A stretch of DNA of 64,000 bases from Sipunculus nudus (GCA_026874595.1 CM049316.1:26395339-26459338); one strand, 5' to 3'. Shown: positions 10,616-24,730, numbered from the stretch's first letter. Program-made: numbers and translations. Notes: generated by a model from the letters alone, not told the origin.

Positions 10616-13600
10616 TCGTGTTAGTCACTCGTCGAAAATGGTCGTATCCCAAAACTGTAGCTCATTTTACCCCTCTCTCACCTGTCCTTGATCATTTGCT
10701 AGTCTGTCTTTGCTTTCGTCTTTGGTGGTCTATTTGCATTTATTAGTAATCACTTTGAAACTTATACAGAAGGTATATTTAGATTATCTCCCGCAGCATT
10801 TGGCTTTCGTCAAAATCGGTCAACATTTAAAGCCATTTAAACCTTAATACAACGTTATTTCATAATTTCTGTGTGAAAAATGACCAGACTCACACAGAGT
10901 GTACTTCATTGTTTTCGTCTCCGATTGGCTATTTTTCTTGGTTAGGTTTCCCTCATTTCCGGGGAAACGTCATGAAATTTGAAAAAAAAGCCTTGTGTTG
11001 CTTAACTTTGATAATAAAACGTCTAAATAGCTAATTTATAACACATTATATTGTAGCAAACGCTATTACTAATATCATATTTCTATCTGCTTGATCTTAC
11101 ATTTGTTCCAGAGTAGCTTTAATAACTAGAGCTAGCCTTATATGTGTAAAAATCAAACTGGAGCCTAACACTGAGTTCCAAGAGGTCAGACGGTACTGTT
11201 AATGGGTTATTTGGATAACCGGCTTCATTATTATAATAAAGTGTATAATGACACTGGTATTTGGCTAGAATAGTAGGGAAATAACTACATTCCAATCAAT
11301 TATTTGGATGACAGGAAAAATATTAATTCTATTGACTGCAGCAGACGGCACAAATTAGCAAACACGTGGATGAACAAGGGCAGGTTCAGTGTTTCTTAGC
11401 CAAAAAGTTACTACATTCAATACGCTTTGGGCAAGTTCTTTAACAACCTTATTAGTCTCATTTTGATATAAGTATGTTCAAGGATATTTGTTGAAGAGAC
11501 ACTGGATCTCTCGGCACCATTCTAAGCTATAAATAACACTACCTATATACCCTAACTTTAAAGGTACATACATATTTGTAGCATCCCTGGCAAAATCCCC
11601 TAATTTTAAAATCAACCCAACAGCTGTTTCAAATGAATATTATACTTTATAAAGTATACATCATTTTAAACTTGGTACAGAGCTAGCTCTTTTTTATGGT
11701 ATATGTATTTATATAATAAACATTCATTTTTGAATGAAATTGTAATATTTATGATTTTTATTATCTTAATATGGTACACAATTTAAAGCAACCAGTGAAA
11801 GCGAACCTTTTTTCAAGTTCCAAAATCAAACAACATGACGTTATCTAAAAAAGTTTTAGTGATGTTTTCCTGTATCTTGTTTACTTTCTCACATAAATTA
11901 AAAAAAGAAACATAGTAGAGAAAAACACAGTTTTGAGAGATTGTCATGTAGTTTGATATAAGCCCAATAAAATGTGGTTTTCAACTACTGGTTGCCTAAA
12001 AATGTGTATCATTTAAAAATTTCAAATTTTCAATATTGTTTAAATTTCATATGTAAATGAATATATAAAAATATGCCATCAGAAATAACACTTATCTAGA
12101 TTAAAATGATGAAATCTTCATGGATCTAATAATTATTTTAAATGAGTTTCGGGCTGTTTTTATTATAAGTGATTTTGCCAGCGATGCTGCCTTAATATAT
12201 GCATTAAGTTCATTATGGTTGAATACAAAAGTTTACCAACAACCTCATTACGGCACACAAACTCACTATATTCATATACCTGTTTATACTTTGTAATGGT
12301 TCCGTATGTGAGTAAACACAGTTCAAGTGTGTGTTCATCATAGCAAGACTGCATGTAGACTATTGCACATTCAAGTGAGAATAGTATAACCAGATGATTG
12401 CTTCTATAATTGGTTGTATATTAATATGCAGTATCATGTATCGATGTTAGCGTGGGATGTTAGATGTTAGGTTAAGAGAACCCACGTGTTTTACTTGATG
12501 CTGCTTTCAGTACAGACGTAATACCGTGAGAATCGGTTCTTGCCGGTTTTAGTCTAGACGGTTCCCGTAGTAGCATTGTTTGCCGTAGACTTCAAAGGCA
12601 ACGCACCTGTATGCTTGATTATTCCCACACATTGGTGTCTAAAATGAGTGTCCGTTTTAGTATTCATGCATTAAACGACAGGCCGCAAAATAGTCTAAGG
12701 CGATAGGCCATGGGCGGTCAGAATGTGTATATATTGTTGGAAACGGAAAGTAAAATACAACCTCCTTGGTCAGCGCTGTAGACAGTTTGTCAGTCCAGAG
12801 GAGGGTCGGAGATTGTCTCTGGTCTGAGCAGCTGAGGGACGATATACCGGTGTATTGTACGTCAGAGTCTTCGGGCGACCAACGTAGATCTCTCTGACGG
12901 ACATGAGAGTTGTGTTAAAGAAGGACTTGTAAAAAGCCGATGTGTTTCTACCGTAGTAAAGCCCAGTTAACAAACCAGGATTATTGATATGCTGAACATT
13001 GTGAATTGTACCGAATATTGTCGTGCGCGCTGGCAGTGACAGACATTGTCTGAGTGATGATACAAAGAAGGCTGTGAGCCTCTCTTTCAGTGATTCAGAG
13101 AAGTGAATACTTCAGAAGTTCGGACTGTGTCAAGTCAGTGTTTTGTTTTTAGGCGAGAAGCGCTAGTGAGACGTGTGTAAACAGTGATAAACGGCCTTGA
13201 CTCGAAGAGTGCATACCTAAGTCACGTGCGAGACAATCATGTGACCAGCGGCCTTGGTGCCAGGCGAACTTTCTTTGTGATCGGTGCCTTTTCTGTGTAA
13301 TCTGTTAATATAGTAACCATATGAACTCTAAGTATCGTTATATCTCGTTTGTTGAACGCCTCTCAAGTTTCTTTTCATCTTTTTGAGTGTATGTGTCAGT
13401 TTCAGCTGGTTCAGTTCTCCTGTTAAAAGGACCTGGAAAATCCATTCCTTCGAGGCTGTGAATACAGTTTGACAGTAAAGTGGATGGAGGACTAAATGCC
13501 TAATAGGAAATGAAAAGTGCCACGATCAGACCAAAATTATTAATTAAAGCATTCATCCTATATTGTACTTAACCGGAAAAAGGAATTTTGAAAATAACAA

Positions 13601-13949
13601 AGTTATCTGGAGTGACTGAAATTCATAATATAAATAGTGCAGTAGTACCCCTAACGAATAGTGCGTGTTTTGAATATAGAAAAAATCTTACAACAACTAC
13701 GTTTTTATGCGTACAGGAATTTAAGTAAATTGGCTTAATGTTGTGGCTTAATTTTTCTCTCACTCAGTTTTGTTACTGTACTGTGTTTTTTATAAAGTAG
13801 TAATTATTTAGTACATTCCTATCGGCTCTTTATGGCAGCAGTCAGCGAGATTGACACACCTGGCCTAAGCAGGTGAGGTTACAAGCAAACTTAAAGTAAT
13901 TCACGATTCAGATCCGCTCTTTTCATGGGCTGGCTATCAGTTATCACAA
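10616..13949. other. Spacer between duplication units, no gene recognised
   Basis: AT-rich sequence without a convincing exon. The part from 12480 to 13400 is less AT-rich and carries short frames on both strands (for example 12770-12973 minus, 67 codons). It might be a 5' untranslated or promoter region of an unknown transcript or an old repeat. No domain or splice pattern supports a gene. Confidence 0.5.
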
Positions 13950-14111
13950 AAGAGAGATCCCTTTGTCAGTGTCTGGCTCTCCGATCCCAAAAATATAGAT
14001 TTTCCACTACTCAGTGTACTCTGAATCGCAAGGGTATTATCATTTATCCGACAATGCAATACACACGAGACAACGAGACAATGAGGTACTTTTGAATGCC
14101 TGGTATACTCA

Positions 14112-14117
14112 TTTATT
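14112..14117 (-). terminator. Polyadenylation signal of carboxypeptidase copy 2
   Basis: AATAAA on the minus strand, 27 bases after the ancestral stop codon at 14144-14146. Confidence 0.5.
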
Positions 14118-15982
14118 CGAAAAGCAGAGTACTGAGACCAGCTTTAATTATCTTGGAAGAGTTCAGGAGACCTCTCCACAATGCCTTCGGCCCTCGTCTG
14201 TAGCCCCTCCCACATCTCCTCAGCAGACTTCCGTATTTCATCTTTATGAACAATGAAGCCCCCTCCTCCGTTCCTCAGCTCCATGCCGTAGGAGTACTTG
14301 ATTCCTGCCACCACCTTCGTCCAGTCGAAAGAGCTACCGGCGACATTGTCTGTGGCGAAAGTAGAGCCAATTAATGATCAGCAACGGTGTCAGTGATGTG
14401 TTAGACTTTGCCAACTTATTTACCCTCTATATCTATTGCGTATAGTAAGACCAGACCTAACGAGATCGCAACCTAGTCTTACACAGTGTAGCCATTTATT
14501 ATTAATTCCCAGGAACTCGGGTGTTTTTGTGTCACTAGAAAGCTCCTCACTTCAGAGGACATTTCCGCACACAAGACGAACTAAAATGCTGCCTAAAGTT
14601 CAACTTAAGTCCAGGTCTATCGTGTTTACGAGGACTGATCTATCAAGTGGTCCTTAGACGTCAAGATACACGATCGGAAAAGCTTTAAATATATAATGTT
14701 CTTTGTAATGTATATGTTTTATTTAACTTCCTATGTTTAAGGTTCTTTGTATTCGAGGATTACAAAACATAAACACCGCTCGGGTGCAATTGTTTTTCCT
14801 TTAACTCAGACAGACATAGGCAACCGGGGCTGCCGCAGACGAGTAAGGATCATTTATTATCAGCTATGGCGATTTGTCTGCTTCAGTTCATTATTTTTCA
14901 TCTAAAATCTCTATATGCCCCTGTAAGTAGTAATGTTTTATACAATGACCACATATTGCTCTTAATCAAGCATGCGGTTAAACAATAAAGCCGGCTGCAT
15001 GCATTTTCACGTTTCATTTATGGTTATACGTTTGCCATGTCTAAGACAATAATGAGCCATTTTATATATAAACTGTCCATTCCACAAGCTTAAATTTGTG
15101 CTTAAGCTTAATCATTAAAGACAAGGCAGTTATTTTACTTTTATCATTTGCGATTCAACATTATATGATCATTCTTTGTCCCAGTTACAGACACGAACAC
15201 CCAGTGTCCGTTGTATCCAACAGGTGTCGCTGGTGTGACGGAAATAGCTGCTTGACGCTTTCTATAAAAAAACCGGCAATACTCACACAATAATTCTCAA
15301 GGGGATCCAATAGAAAACTTCGCACCATGTACATCTATGATGGCACCAACGGCCCTGTTAGCTACGTATTTCTTAAAATAAAATAGAAAAAATTCAAGGT
15401 CTTTGCCAATTAGGTTCTTAGTAAATAAATTTGCAGTCTGCGAGAAAAGTGCATTATGTACCACTATTTTGATATCATGTCAGTGAATTTATTCAAATGG
15501 TTTGCAATATCAATTAGATTAATGCAGACACAGGTATTCAATGGAGCTATCAAGGTGTCAAATATGATAATGATATTTTATAAATAGTTAACACAAAAAT
15601 GAGAACTCCACATATAATTCTACTCCACTAACGTTATCTTCAAAGATTATGTCGAACGTTTTTCTTAAATTTCTTTAATTTATCACCTGAAAATGAGTAT
15701 TAATAATTGAAATAAATTTGAAACACCTCCTTTGCAAAAGCCAGCGTTTATTATTATAATCATAATCAAATCAACCAGTGCTATTCATGACTAGAGATAC
15801 AAGTGGCTCATACAATCCTTTCACTGAGTGGGTTTAAAAATGTAAATACCTTAACTTTGATAAGAAAAAGAGTATAGCTTCCTTTAAAAATATATTACTG
15901 ATACATTGTCCGATGCTTGTGACTCGAAATTTTGTCTTAGCTACTGTTTGATGGGCTAGAGTGACAACACAACGGGAGTAAA

Positions 15983-15997
15983 CCCCCCCCCCCCCCC
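15983..15997. repeat. C15 homopolymer beside the exon 9 donor of copy 2
   Basis: Matches the C16 tract of copy 1 in place and orientation. On the transcribed strand it is a G tract about 27 bases into the intron. Confidence 0.9.
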
Positions 15998-18900
15998 GAT
16001 TTTTTATTAATACAGAAAAGTTACCAGGTCCTCGATGTCCGACGGCGGGGCGTCGGTATAACCATAAGGCAGTAGCCAGGCTGGCATATATCCATGTAAA
16101 CTGACGTACGCAATGAAATCATCCGGGGACTGCAACAGGAAGTCAGACATGGCCTTTGTTTCTGGTTCCGAGAAAGCTTTTGGTCCGGCGTATATTCCGT
16201 AATCACACGGATCAGTACTTGCGCAACTTAAGAATGACAAGGGGTTGTCACAGGTATTGTTCGGGTTCAGTGAACAGCAATCTGTGGTTAATGAAAAAAT
16301 TCATACATGAATAAACTCGATAATCATTCAATAGCGCATACCTCCATCATAGCTATATATCAATATCTTGATTCGGATAAATCTTGAAACAAATCCCATG
16401 AACGCCATTAGATATGAAACACGGATTCATAATAATATTACAGCTATGGTGTAAGAATAATCGGTGACTCACTTTGATAATTCTTTTTTTTTTACATTAG
16501 TCTAAATAAGCAGAATACAATAAGTGTATAATTTATCATTTTCAACAATTTTCTTACTTTCCATGAATAAAAGTATTACAGGTATTACAATTCGATTTGA
16601 AGAAAATATGACCTAAAGAAAGAAAGATTTTTACCCAGCCTGTGGTAGCCCCAGTTACGGTTTGGGTCAACTCCGTAGCATTCTCTCCCCTCTGTCTGGC
16701 TCCTTGTCTTCCTCCAACACCGGTCCTAAAGAGATTTCGGATTTGATTATGTAGCAGCACAAACAATATATTTTTGTCTTCTGTTTAATCCGAAAAATAA
16801 ATTGGAACTGTTTCTGATCTCCGAGCGTTTTTTTTTTCAATGCATTAATATGCGAGTTGCTTATAAGTTGAGCAAATTTCATTTAAACGATTATGGCTGT
16901 AGAGAAATTGATTTATGAAGCAGAGTGGCTAGATGTCCGGTTTGACAAATCACTCGTGTCCATCTAATTTTTCGCGATATTTCTTAAATTTATTCTGTTC
17001 GCCGTTAGAGCTCGGAGCCGTATTAGCCACACAAATGCGACTGACTGGGACAAAATGACGGTTGATTTGAGTAGTTAGCCGAGTTTCGTGGCTTAACACG
17101 GCTTGCAAAATGTGGGATGGCCTGAAATCCTATCAGTATGACGATGTTACTTAGTACCCGTTTCATTGAAACAAGTTATCTGTGTTACTTGTGACATATT
17201 GCGTTGATTTTCCATTTGACTATTTTGTGATTAAATATCGAGTATAATTGATCATGGTGGTTTCATAAGCCAATACTTTCATACTTAAACAATTACACAG
17301 CTTCCTTTCAAAGACATGAAAAAAAAACTAAAAAAAATCTGGACATTTGTTCCGGGCATTTTCAAACTGTAAAATCTATTTATCTTTTTGTATTAATTTG
17401 TTCTCAAGCCGAACCGAGCTGCACAAAATTAGCTCACTTCGGCTCAATAAAATATCGGCGGGGCCATCTGATAAATTCTGAACTTGGCTGGCGTTTTTCT
17501 CAAACGATGTAATGTGTCAATTTTTGTTGATTTAAATAAGTAAAGATAAACATATATACTTTGCAAAGCAGGGACGCTGTTATTCTGTTTAAAGAAGAGC
17601 TACAAACGATGATATCGCTTCAAGTGGCCATATTTGTTTATCCATGCAATGTAGGAGGGGCGTACGTATGCAGTAACAACAGTGTGACGTACAAATACCA
17701 TTGTGCCGTCATTTCTATGAATCGTCTAATGGGTCTTGTTAAGACCGTCAGCTTATGTCGTCACTGATATGTCATAATATACATATGTACATTAATTTTT
17801 CTGTCTGGATTAATCATATGGAATCCATCAAGGGAGAGTATTATTTTGTTATTAGATAATTGCAATATTTGGTTTTATGTAATACAGGTAAGCTTAAGTA
17901 CATTTTTAAATATCCCAAATAAAAACAGAAGGACAGGGTTGGTGGAATGGAGAATAGGTTTATGACCTCCCCGATGCTTAGTTTCACTTAAACAAGAGAA
18001 GATATTCTACTACTGGCGAGCCATTTCTTTTTGATAACATACAGATAATATAACATAAAGAACTCTTAATAATCGCTTATCATTCTTTTTTCCGTTAATC
18101 TTACTCAACAGACAGTGCCAACTACTGGCTATAGAATTATTCCTTACTAATTATCCCTTCATTGTTAGACATTGTTTTCACTGAATCAAATGCTAGATCA
18201 CATTAAGAGGGTCGGGGAATATCATTGTAAATAAATCAGAAAATTTTACAATTCCTCACTATGACGAATTAATTGACAATAAGGCAGAAAAATATGCGAT
18301 AAAAAAATAAGCCACATTATCGACATAGCAGTTCTCTTTTACTAAAGTTTTGTAACTCTGAAATTTTTGTAAAAGCATGTCCCCGGGCCTTTTTAAAATA
18401 ATTTCTCTGCCTGGAGGTCATAGAAATAGAATTAACAAACGCCGAAGAAAACATAACAGACTCCTTTGTGTCAGAAAAGTTACTCACAGTGGTCACAGTG
18501 TACTCAAACCCGTCAGGATTTGCGACAGGCAAGATGTACCAGTTAAACCTGTCAACCAGGGCAGTAACACGGTTGTCTTGTCCGTAACCCAGAACCAGCT
18601 GAAATTTTAATATAAAAAGAGTTCCTTTACATTTCGCCAATTCGAAAATCTGTCGTATCAACAAAATGTGCGTTTTAGCAAAATGGTGACGTTAGATATT
18701 TACAACAACTCTGCGCAGAATCCTACCCACAAGAGTACGACTCTGCTGGTTAATGATTGTTGGTAAAGAAATTCTTTACCCACAATGCACTTGGGTTTTA
18801 AAATAACAGATGCCGCAGGCATAAAATGAAGTGAGGCAGTAGATGTAGTCTATCCAAATACGTTGGATCACAATTTTTTCAAGGGAATTTACCTGTACTT

Positions 18901-21900
18901 GATTTTTAAAAGCAAGTATTAATGGGAATAAGTGATATTTGATAAGCATGTACATGGGCAATGTAAACAGAAATCTTTGAAAACTTTAAAATTTGACATT
19001 CGAGACAAGTAGTCCCGTCACACAATCCCTCACTGGATGAAGTTTGTTTTGAATAGAAACGACTTCTGGCTTAAGAATTGTTTACGATATGTCGTAAAAT
19101 TCTCGGCCAGGATCCGGAATAACGAATGGATGGTCGTAATTCAGGGGTTTACAGTGTTTATGTCGAAGTAAATAAATGTCTTATCAAACTATGAGAAACC
19201 TTGTGGCGTAGAAGAAGGATCAAAGAATACAAGAAGAGTTTAAATACCTGTTTGATGACGTAGACGGCTGTAGGCGCAGTTATCCACTCCCGGGCATGAA
19301 TATTAGCATCTATCCAGATCGAGGGCTTGTTTTCAGTGGATTTACCAATCTAGGGAATTTAGTTTAAAAGAACATATGTTATTGTATATATTATACATTA
19401 AAATCTGGAAATACACGATAAAATGGTCGCATTTCCAAGATGGTTGCCTTTTCGAGCTTTGAATAGCAAGGGTCTTACCACAGCTCTTCAAGGCGTACGT
19501 TTTTAACTTTAAGTGCTCTGAGACGGGTCCATAGCTATTCAATATAATTTGGGATTAGTGATTATGTTTTCAACTTAAAACATCATAATAAGAATAGGAA
19601 TTAACACGATACTTTTTTTTTATTTTATTAATACTCAAAATAGAGAATAAGTCTAACAAAAAAAAAAATACGTTCAAGCACATCTGACACATTTTTAGTT
19701 ATGAACAATGTTACAATAGGTATAATGAATTCCTGTATAATATTAAGAGGGGCCTAATTACCTTTATAAATCCCGTAGAGCTTTTATAAAAATAGCCAAG
19801 AAAACGTGGGTATCGGGTATCACCGCACACAGGCTGCTTCTTTTGTAAATATCAACGTGTTAATAATATGTGGGGGCCCGCCAAAATAATAAAAACAAAT
19901 CCAACAAGGGCATCTGGCAGAAAGTCAGATAAGCCAAAGCTTTGCAAATGGTGTTTTGCAACAAGTAACCTCTCTACCTCGTCATATATGCGACCTACCA
20001 CCTGAGGTCACATGTTCTTCCTTCCCGTTTGTCAACATTGCTGTGTTTATAAATACGTTTTAAATTATTTATCTATACATATATTTTACCAGGATGGCCG
20101 ATGTTAAGCTGTTTTTTGTTACTAAACGTGTTTATACATCCTTCACGGAGACGTTATAAAAACGTTTACATTACCTGAATTACTCTTAGATCATTTACCT
20201 TTAAATAGAGTAAGCGAGAAAAACTTTGTCAAAAGATAGGTGAATGGACAGCTTAATTAACAGATCCTGTGTACCTTTATGACGTTGAGTGACCGGTTTT
20301 CTGTGGAGAATCCGACATTTATGATCTCGACAAGATCAGGTTTAACTTGTGGTCCAAAGTCCATCCAGTGGTTGATCTGTTGACCGTAAATTAAAATACA
20401 GACAGTAAAACAAATGAGGATGAAAAAGGACCACATTTGTGGGGAGTTCATTTCCCCTGTATTATTCTATAAGTCCAGAATAAGATTACACATAATACAT
20501 AATAAACAATATTTTCTTATACATAAGATTTTATCTTTCAATATCCTTAAGAATGAACATTTAAAGACATTTAAGGCAAGTTACCACGTCAGCACACGTC
20601 CGGGTTTTCTGTGTCTTTATTTCATATCCCGAAAATTCCTGTACTTAAATTGTTTATGGTATCAAAGGTCAAATAACAAAAATCGGAATATGAATAAATT
20701 ACAAAAAAAAATAATAACTTAAGATGGAGACACGTTCTGCATTTTCTTAGTACTTTAAAGGAATCTATTTGTATGTTGCTCTTGAATAGCCATACACCTA
20801 AATATTACTGCGCGTGCTCTGTGACATGTTAAGGTCATTCTAGGTTTAAAAAGTCTTCCAGTCTAAAACTGAAATTTTGCGAATTATCGATCACTCAATT
20901 TCATGTTTTGATAATAAAAAATTGAAATCGTCAATATTTGAGCTTTAGCAGCCCTTGTGATATCTGATAAAGGTGTATAAATCTGTACCGGTAAATAAAT
21001 TGTCTTTTTAAAGAATATGTTAACTTTTAATCATTCACTAACCTCAGCATGCCTGGCGACTTTGCCAATAATTGAACTGTTGTAAAATAAAACATCCAGT
21101 TGTTCCTTTTCCGAGAGAGAACTGCGGCGCACCCTGGTGGTGTGCTCATGAAGCGCTCGTTTGACCTCGCTTTCGCTGACGTCAGCAGGAAGGTCTTCTT
21201 CTTCCTCTTCGAGTTCTATTTCATTATTCAAGCAGGTAGTACGACAATACATTTTAAATCCGTTCCATATGGCAATAAGGAAAAGAATGTGTAAGGTGAA
21301 ATTCCATAATAGTTTTTTTCTTTATGCATGCGGCTCACAGTCTCGGCTGTACGTTAAGCTATGTGTAGACTTTAAATAAACATGAGCTTAACTGAGATAT
21401 TCTTAATATCAGTGTTGCTACCGGTAGCCAGCTATAGTCCTTGTGATTATAGCCCACCCCCACCCCCCCATATGACCATTTATATGTAAAGGTACCTGCT
21501 ACAGTCCAAGGTTATCATCTTTTTTGTATCTTCTTTGAAAATGTAGCTAAGTCATCCTTGCATTTATCGATGGGTTATAAAGGGAAACGAGTTATTAAAT
21601 AAGCAATTCTTTAGCCATCGGCTGTTCACGGCAATTAATTTTGTTGTCCGCATTTGTAATTCTCATTCTTTTTATAAGGATTCTTAGATACAAGATAATC
21701 CCTAAATTCACGTTATCATCACACAGAGAAAAATTTGACATTACTTGTTATGTTACGGGTTTCTATAATATGTATCAGCTTAAAATTATACCATTAATTG
21801 CATGTTTTCGTGTTTTCTGCGGGCATATATGTGAATACATATATATGTTGCCGATATGCGCCCATGCATTTTTTAGGTTCAAAGTTTCAGAAATACATTT

Positions 21901-24028
21901 TTACCTCATTATGATGCATAACACCGACGGCAAAATTTTTCGGGGCATTTTATAAACTCTTCTATAACGCTTTGTCATAATCGTTTCTATCACATGAGTT
22001 TTAGCGCTAAAGGTTTCAGGTATTTCTTAGATATTTGATAATAGAAATGACGTCAGAACCATGTGTTCATTTTCATCGGTTGCAATATATTTCTATTGAC
22101 TAAATTTAATTTGCTTTCCATAATACCATTAAAAAAATCAAATTAAATTTATGCTCATATGGGTCGCCTAATGTAATAGTCTTTTTTTGGTTTAGCTACA
22201 ATAGTGGAGAAATGAGTTCAGCTGGCGCAGGTAAGTCAACATAGACGAATGATCCTTACTAATATGATGCTGATGGCTATGTGACGCTGATGAGAGCCTG
22301 CAGCCGTATACCTGAGATAAGTCGCAATATCTGTAATAAGACTTGACATATCATACTCAACTACATACAACTGTTACATTTACGATCGAACAAAGATGAA
22401 TTTCAATGAAGGAACATTTTTATTAAATTTGTTTAAAATTGTGCTCATATATTCCCCTCATACATTCATATGAAATCTCGTTTAAGTTGTAAATATCGGG
22501 CCTCGTCGTGATACACGGGTGATAATAAAAATGTGAATGGATAACGGCAGTTTCGCTTTTATTAATTTTTTTGTCATTATGAAGGTCATACATAAGTAAC
22601 TTAAGAGGATATTATTCTTATAATGTATAGCAGCTGTTTTCCAGAATTTTTAAATTGTCATCTATACTTAAGTGTTCACTTAGTTTAATTAATACCCTCG
22701 ATCTGCAGAATGCGTCGGAACATACGTACTAACCAAATCCTAGGTTCAGTATATCTACAGTTTATTTTTCAAATGGGAGAACAGCTTTATTAGAAATGGT
22801 GGCCTTGATGTCTAAAACAATACCAAAAATGAATTACCCGTGTCATAATACCCAAGAATCCATGTACTGGATGACATTCTATGTCAAATGATGAGGTAAT
22901 TATGGCTATTTTCGCATTTTTAGCGGCCTTTATGTTTTTTGCTAATTATTAGCAAAAATTGCCCAAGGCTGACAGTGGGCCAACCCACATATTTTTCACA
23001 CCTGATATGTGTGCAAACAAAATCCACAAAGAAAAAATACTTAGCACTATAAAACAAGATTAAGTCAAGTGGCGACCGGACTACGCAAAGGTGAAAATGC
23101 CAAATCAATCAAAATTAATGTTTAAATTAGGTCCGTGTGAAGTTGAACTTCTTTAAATTAGATAATTACCTGATGTTGTAGCATTAGTCCTTCAATAAAT
23201 TCCAAATCTCCTTTGTTGCGATAATACATTGTCAGCATAACATGCCTATAAATAAGAAAAGCCGTTTAACAACATTAAATATAAATAAGATAATTCTATT
23301 TGTTTGCGCCCTACACCAATATAAATTATGAAGGGTTGATGAATGGACGTTGTGTCGAGATATTTACAAATAATGCTGATGGATTCTTTGGTTTTTTTTT
23401 TGTTTTTTTTTTCATAACAGATCTGTTCTGATTCATGAACGATTTTGACGATGTTCGAGCAGCCTGAATCAAGATGGAATGCAGAACCTAACTAGAAATC
23501 TGCATTATAGGGAATGCATGCCTCCACTGAGTATTTACAATTATGCATAAGTGACTGAATTTGCAAATAATCCTTGATGACGCTCCTAAATCCGGGTCAT
23601 GTGCCAGATCCACACCAAAATCGAATCGATTCCTACTTGGCCCATAACCAAAGATTCTTGAATATTCTGAGATTCTGTTCATGACTACCCAAGTTATTTT
23701 GTAAATATACGCGCGCACACACACACATGAACACACGAAAGGAGATGAACGCATATACCCTACTGCCGGAGGAATGACACTTTTAAATGTACGCCTCTGT
23801 AGTAAATCGTCCAATATATTTTCAGGACGGGCGAAATTTTAGTCCCTGGATGAATGAATTAAGTGGAATTACTTGAAGTTTTATCTTTCTAAGCAAAGTG
23901 TGTTTTGGCATTTATCTAGTATGCGTCAAATCTGCCTTATCTTGTGTTTAAGATAAAGACGATAGGATCATAAAGAAAAACGGAAAACAAAAATAAAATT
24001 ACCTATACCACATCATTACATAGTTGAC

Positions 24029-24030
<2 letters not shown>

Positions 24031-24080
<50 letters not shown>
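24031..24080. repeat. (TA)n microsatellite in intron 1 of copy 2
   Basis: TA array of about 50 bases, 64 bases downstream of the exon 1 donor in transcript direction. Confidence 0.95.
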
Positions 24081-24087
<7 letters not shown>

Positions 24088-24292
24088 CGGAACAGTATGC
24101 ATGCAAAAATAATATCCCATTTTATGTGAACACAGGATCTTACCCTTTGCATTCCCTTTGCATTCCATCAGTGGTCTCAAGAACAAGCAAAATGATGCTT
24201 AGATAGAGGACACAGTAGACTCTGTAAATCCTCCTCATATTCTTCTATACGTGATGTTCCACACCAATGCTAGGATCTGGACGACGTTTTTG

Positions 24293-24336
24293 TTTATATA
24301 AAAGTTGCGGCATGCCAGCAGGCCAAGTTTGATAAG
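24293..24336 (-). promoter_or_regulatory. TATA box and GATA-like site of carboxypeptidase copy 2
   Basis: TATATAAA (minus strand) at 24293-24300 lies 55 bases upstream of the exon 1 ATG. A TGATAAG lies at 24330-24336 on the plus strand, matching the WGATAR consensus. Copy 1 has CATATAGC and TGATTAG at the matching places. Regulatory function is inferred. Confidence 0.5.
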
Positions 24337-24725
24337 GAGAAAATTGTTAGTCATTTGTCAATAGAGTTATAACACATATAGGGGTATTTATCGTCTGCTA
24401 AGTAATTAATTCCTCTAATGGTGGACGTCAAAACTTCGAAACTCAGCTGAGGAGCAGTGATATTTTTATCCTGGTCGGATACGTGCTCCTCGGGCTCTGG
24501 GGTGACTGAACCAAAGAGCCGTGTTCTACTCACACAGACGAATGCGCCTTTCGGGGGTTCCTCGGTGTCATGACCCAGCAATGGCTGGTACAGTTAGACC
24601 GGTTGACGCCAAAATTACCGTGTGTAATCCTCTTATTCCTAACTAAATGGAATTCTACAGATGCACATAGTACTTAATCAAACAAGCATTAAAAACATGA
24701 GGCTGTAACATCCCCCTCCGAACAA

Positions 24726-24730
<5 letters not shown>

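Larger units (their letters stand above)
14144..24238 (-). pseudogene. Broken paralog of the metallocarboxypeptidase A/B-type zymogen
   Basis: Recognisable exons on the minus strand: 24238-24144 (signal peptide), 23245-23170, about 21223-21043, 20376-20275, 19349-19248, 18598-18488, 16725-16635, 16281-16025, 15371-15287 and 14349-14144. Three defects are visible. No counterpart of exon 3 lies between exons 4 and 2. The exon 4 acceptor AG reads AA at 21224-21225, with no pyrimidine tract. A TGA at 15297-15299 replaces the Gly codon of copy 1 in exon 10, ahead of the catalytic Tyr and Glu. The zinc-ligand exons, the RVRR codons (21124-21135) and most splice sites remain intact. Exon 2 is far more diverged than exons 4-11. 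The exon 4 frame is open upstream to a Met codon at 21250-21252, so an alternative first exon is conceivable, but the TGA would still remove the active site. Confidence 0.8.
13950..24435 (-). repeat. Tandem duplication unit 2 (carboxypeptidase-bearing)
   Basis: This block is homologous and colinear to 790-10615. Exons 5-11 are nearly identical in length (102, 102, 111, 91, 257, 85 and 206 bases in both). The segment between the exon 4 acceptor (about 21225) and exon 2 (23170) does not align with unit 1 and lacks exon 3, which suggests a replacement or deletion-insertion. Confidence 0.85.

Noticed and set aside
14014-14256. Plus-strand open frame over the last exon of carboxypeptidase copy 2
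   Set aside because: Antisense to a well-supported exon and broken in copy 1; it follows from the coding sequence on the other strand.
18317-18664. Longer minus-strand frame around exon 7 of copy 2
   Set aside because: Only 18488-18598 matches the carboxypeptidase; the rest reads through the donor and acceptor into intron.
22195-22231. Possible micro-exon on the plus strand with a TTTTTTTGGTTTAG acceptor and GCAG/GTAAGT donor
   Set aside because: Isolated, 37 bases and antisense to the carboxypeptidase copy; both signals can arise by chance in AT-rich sequence.
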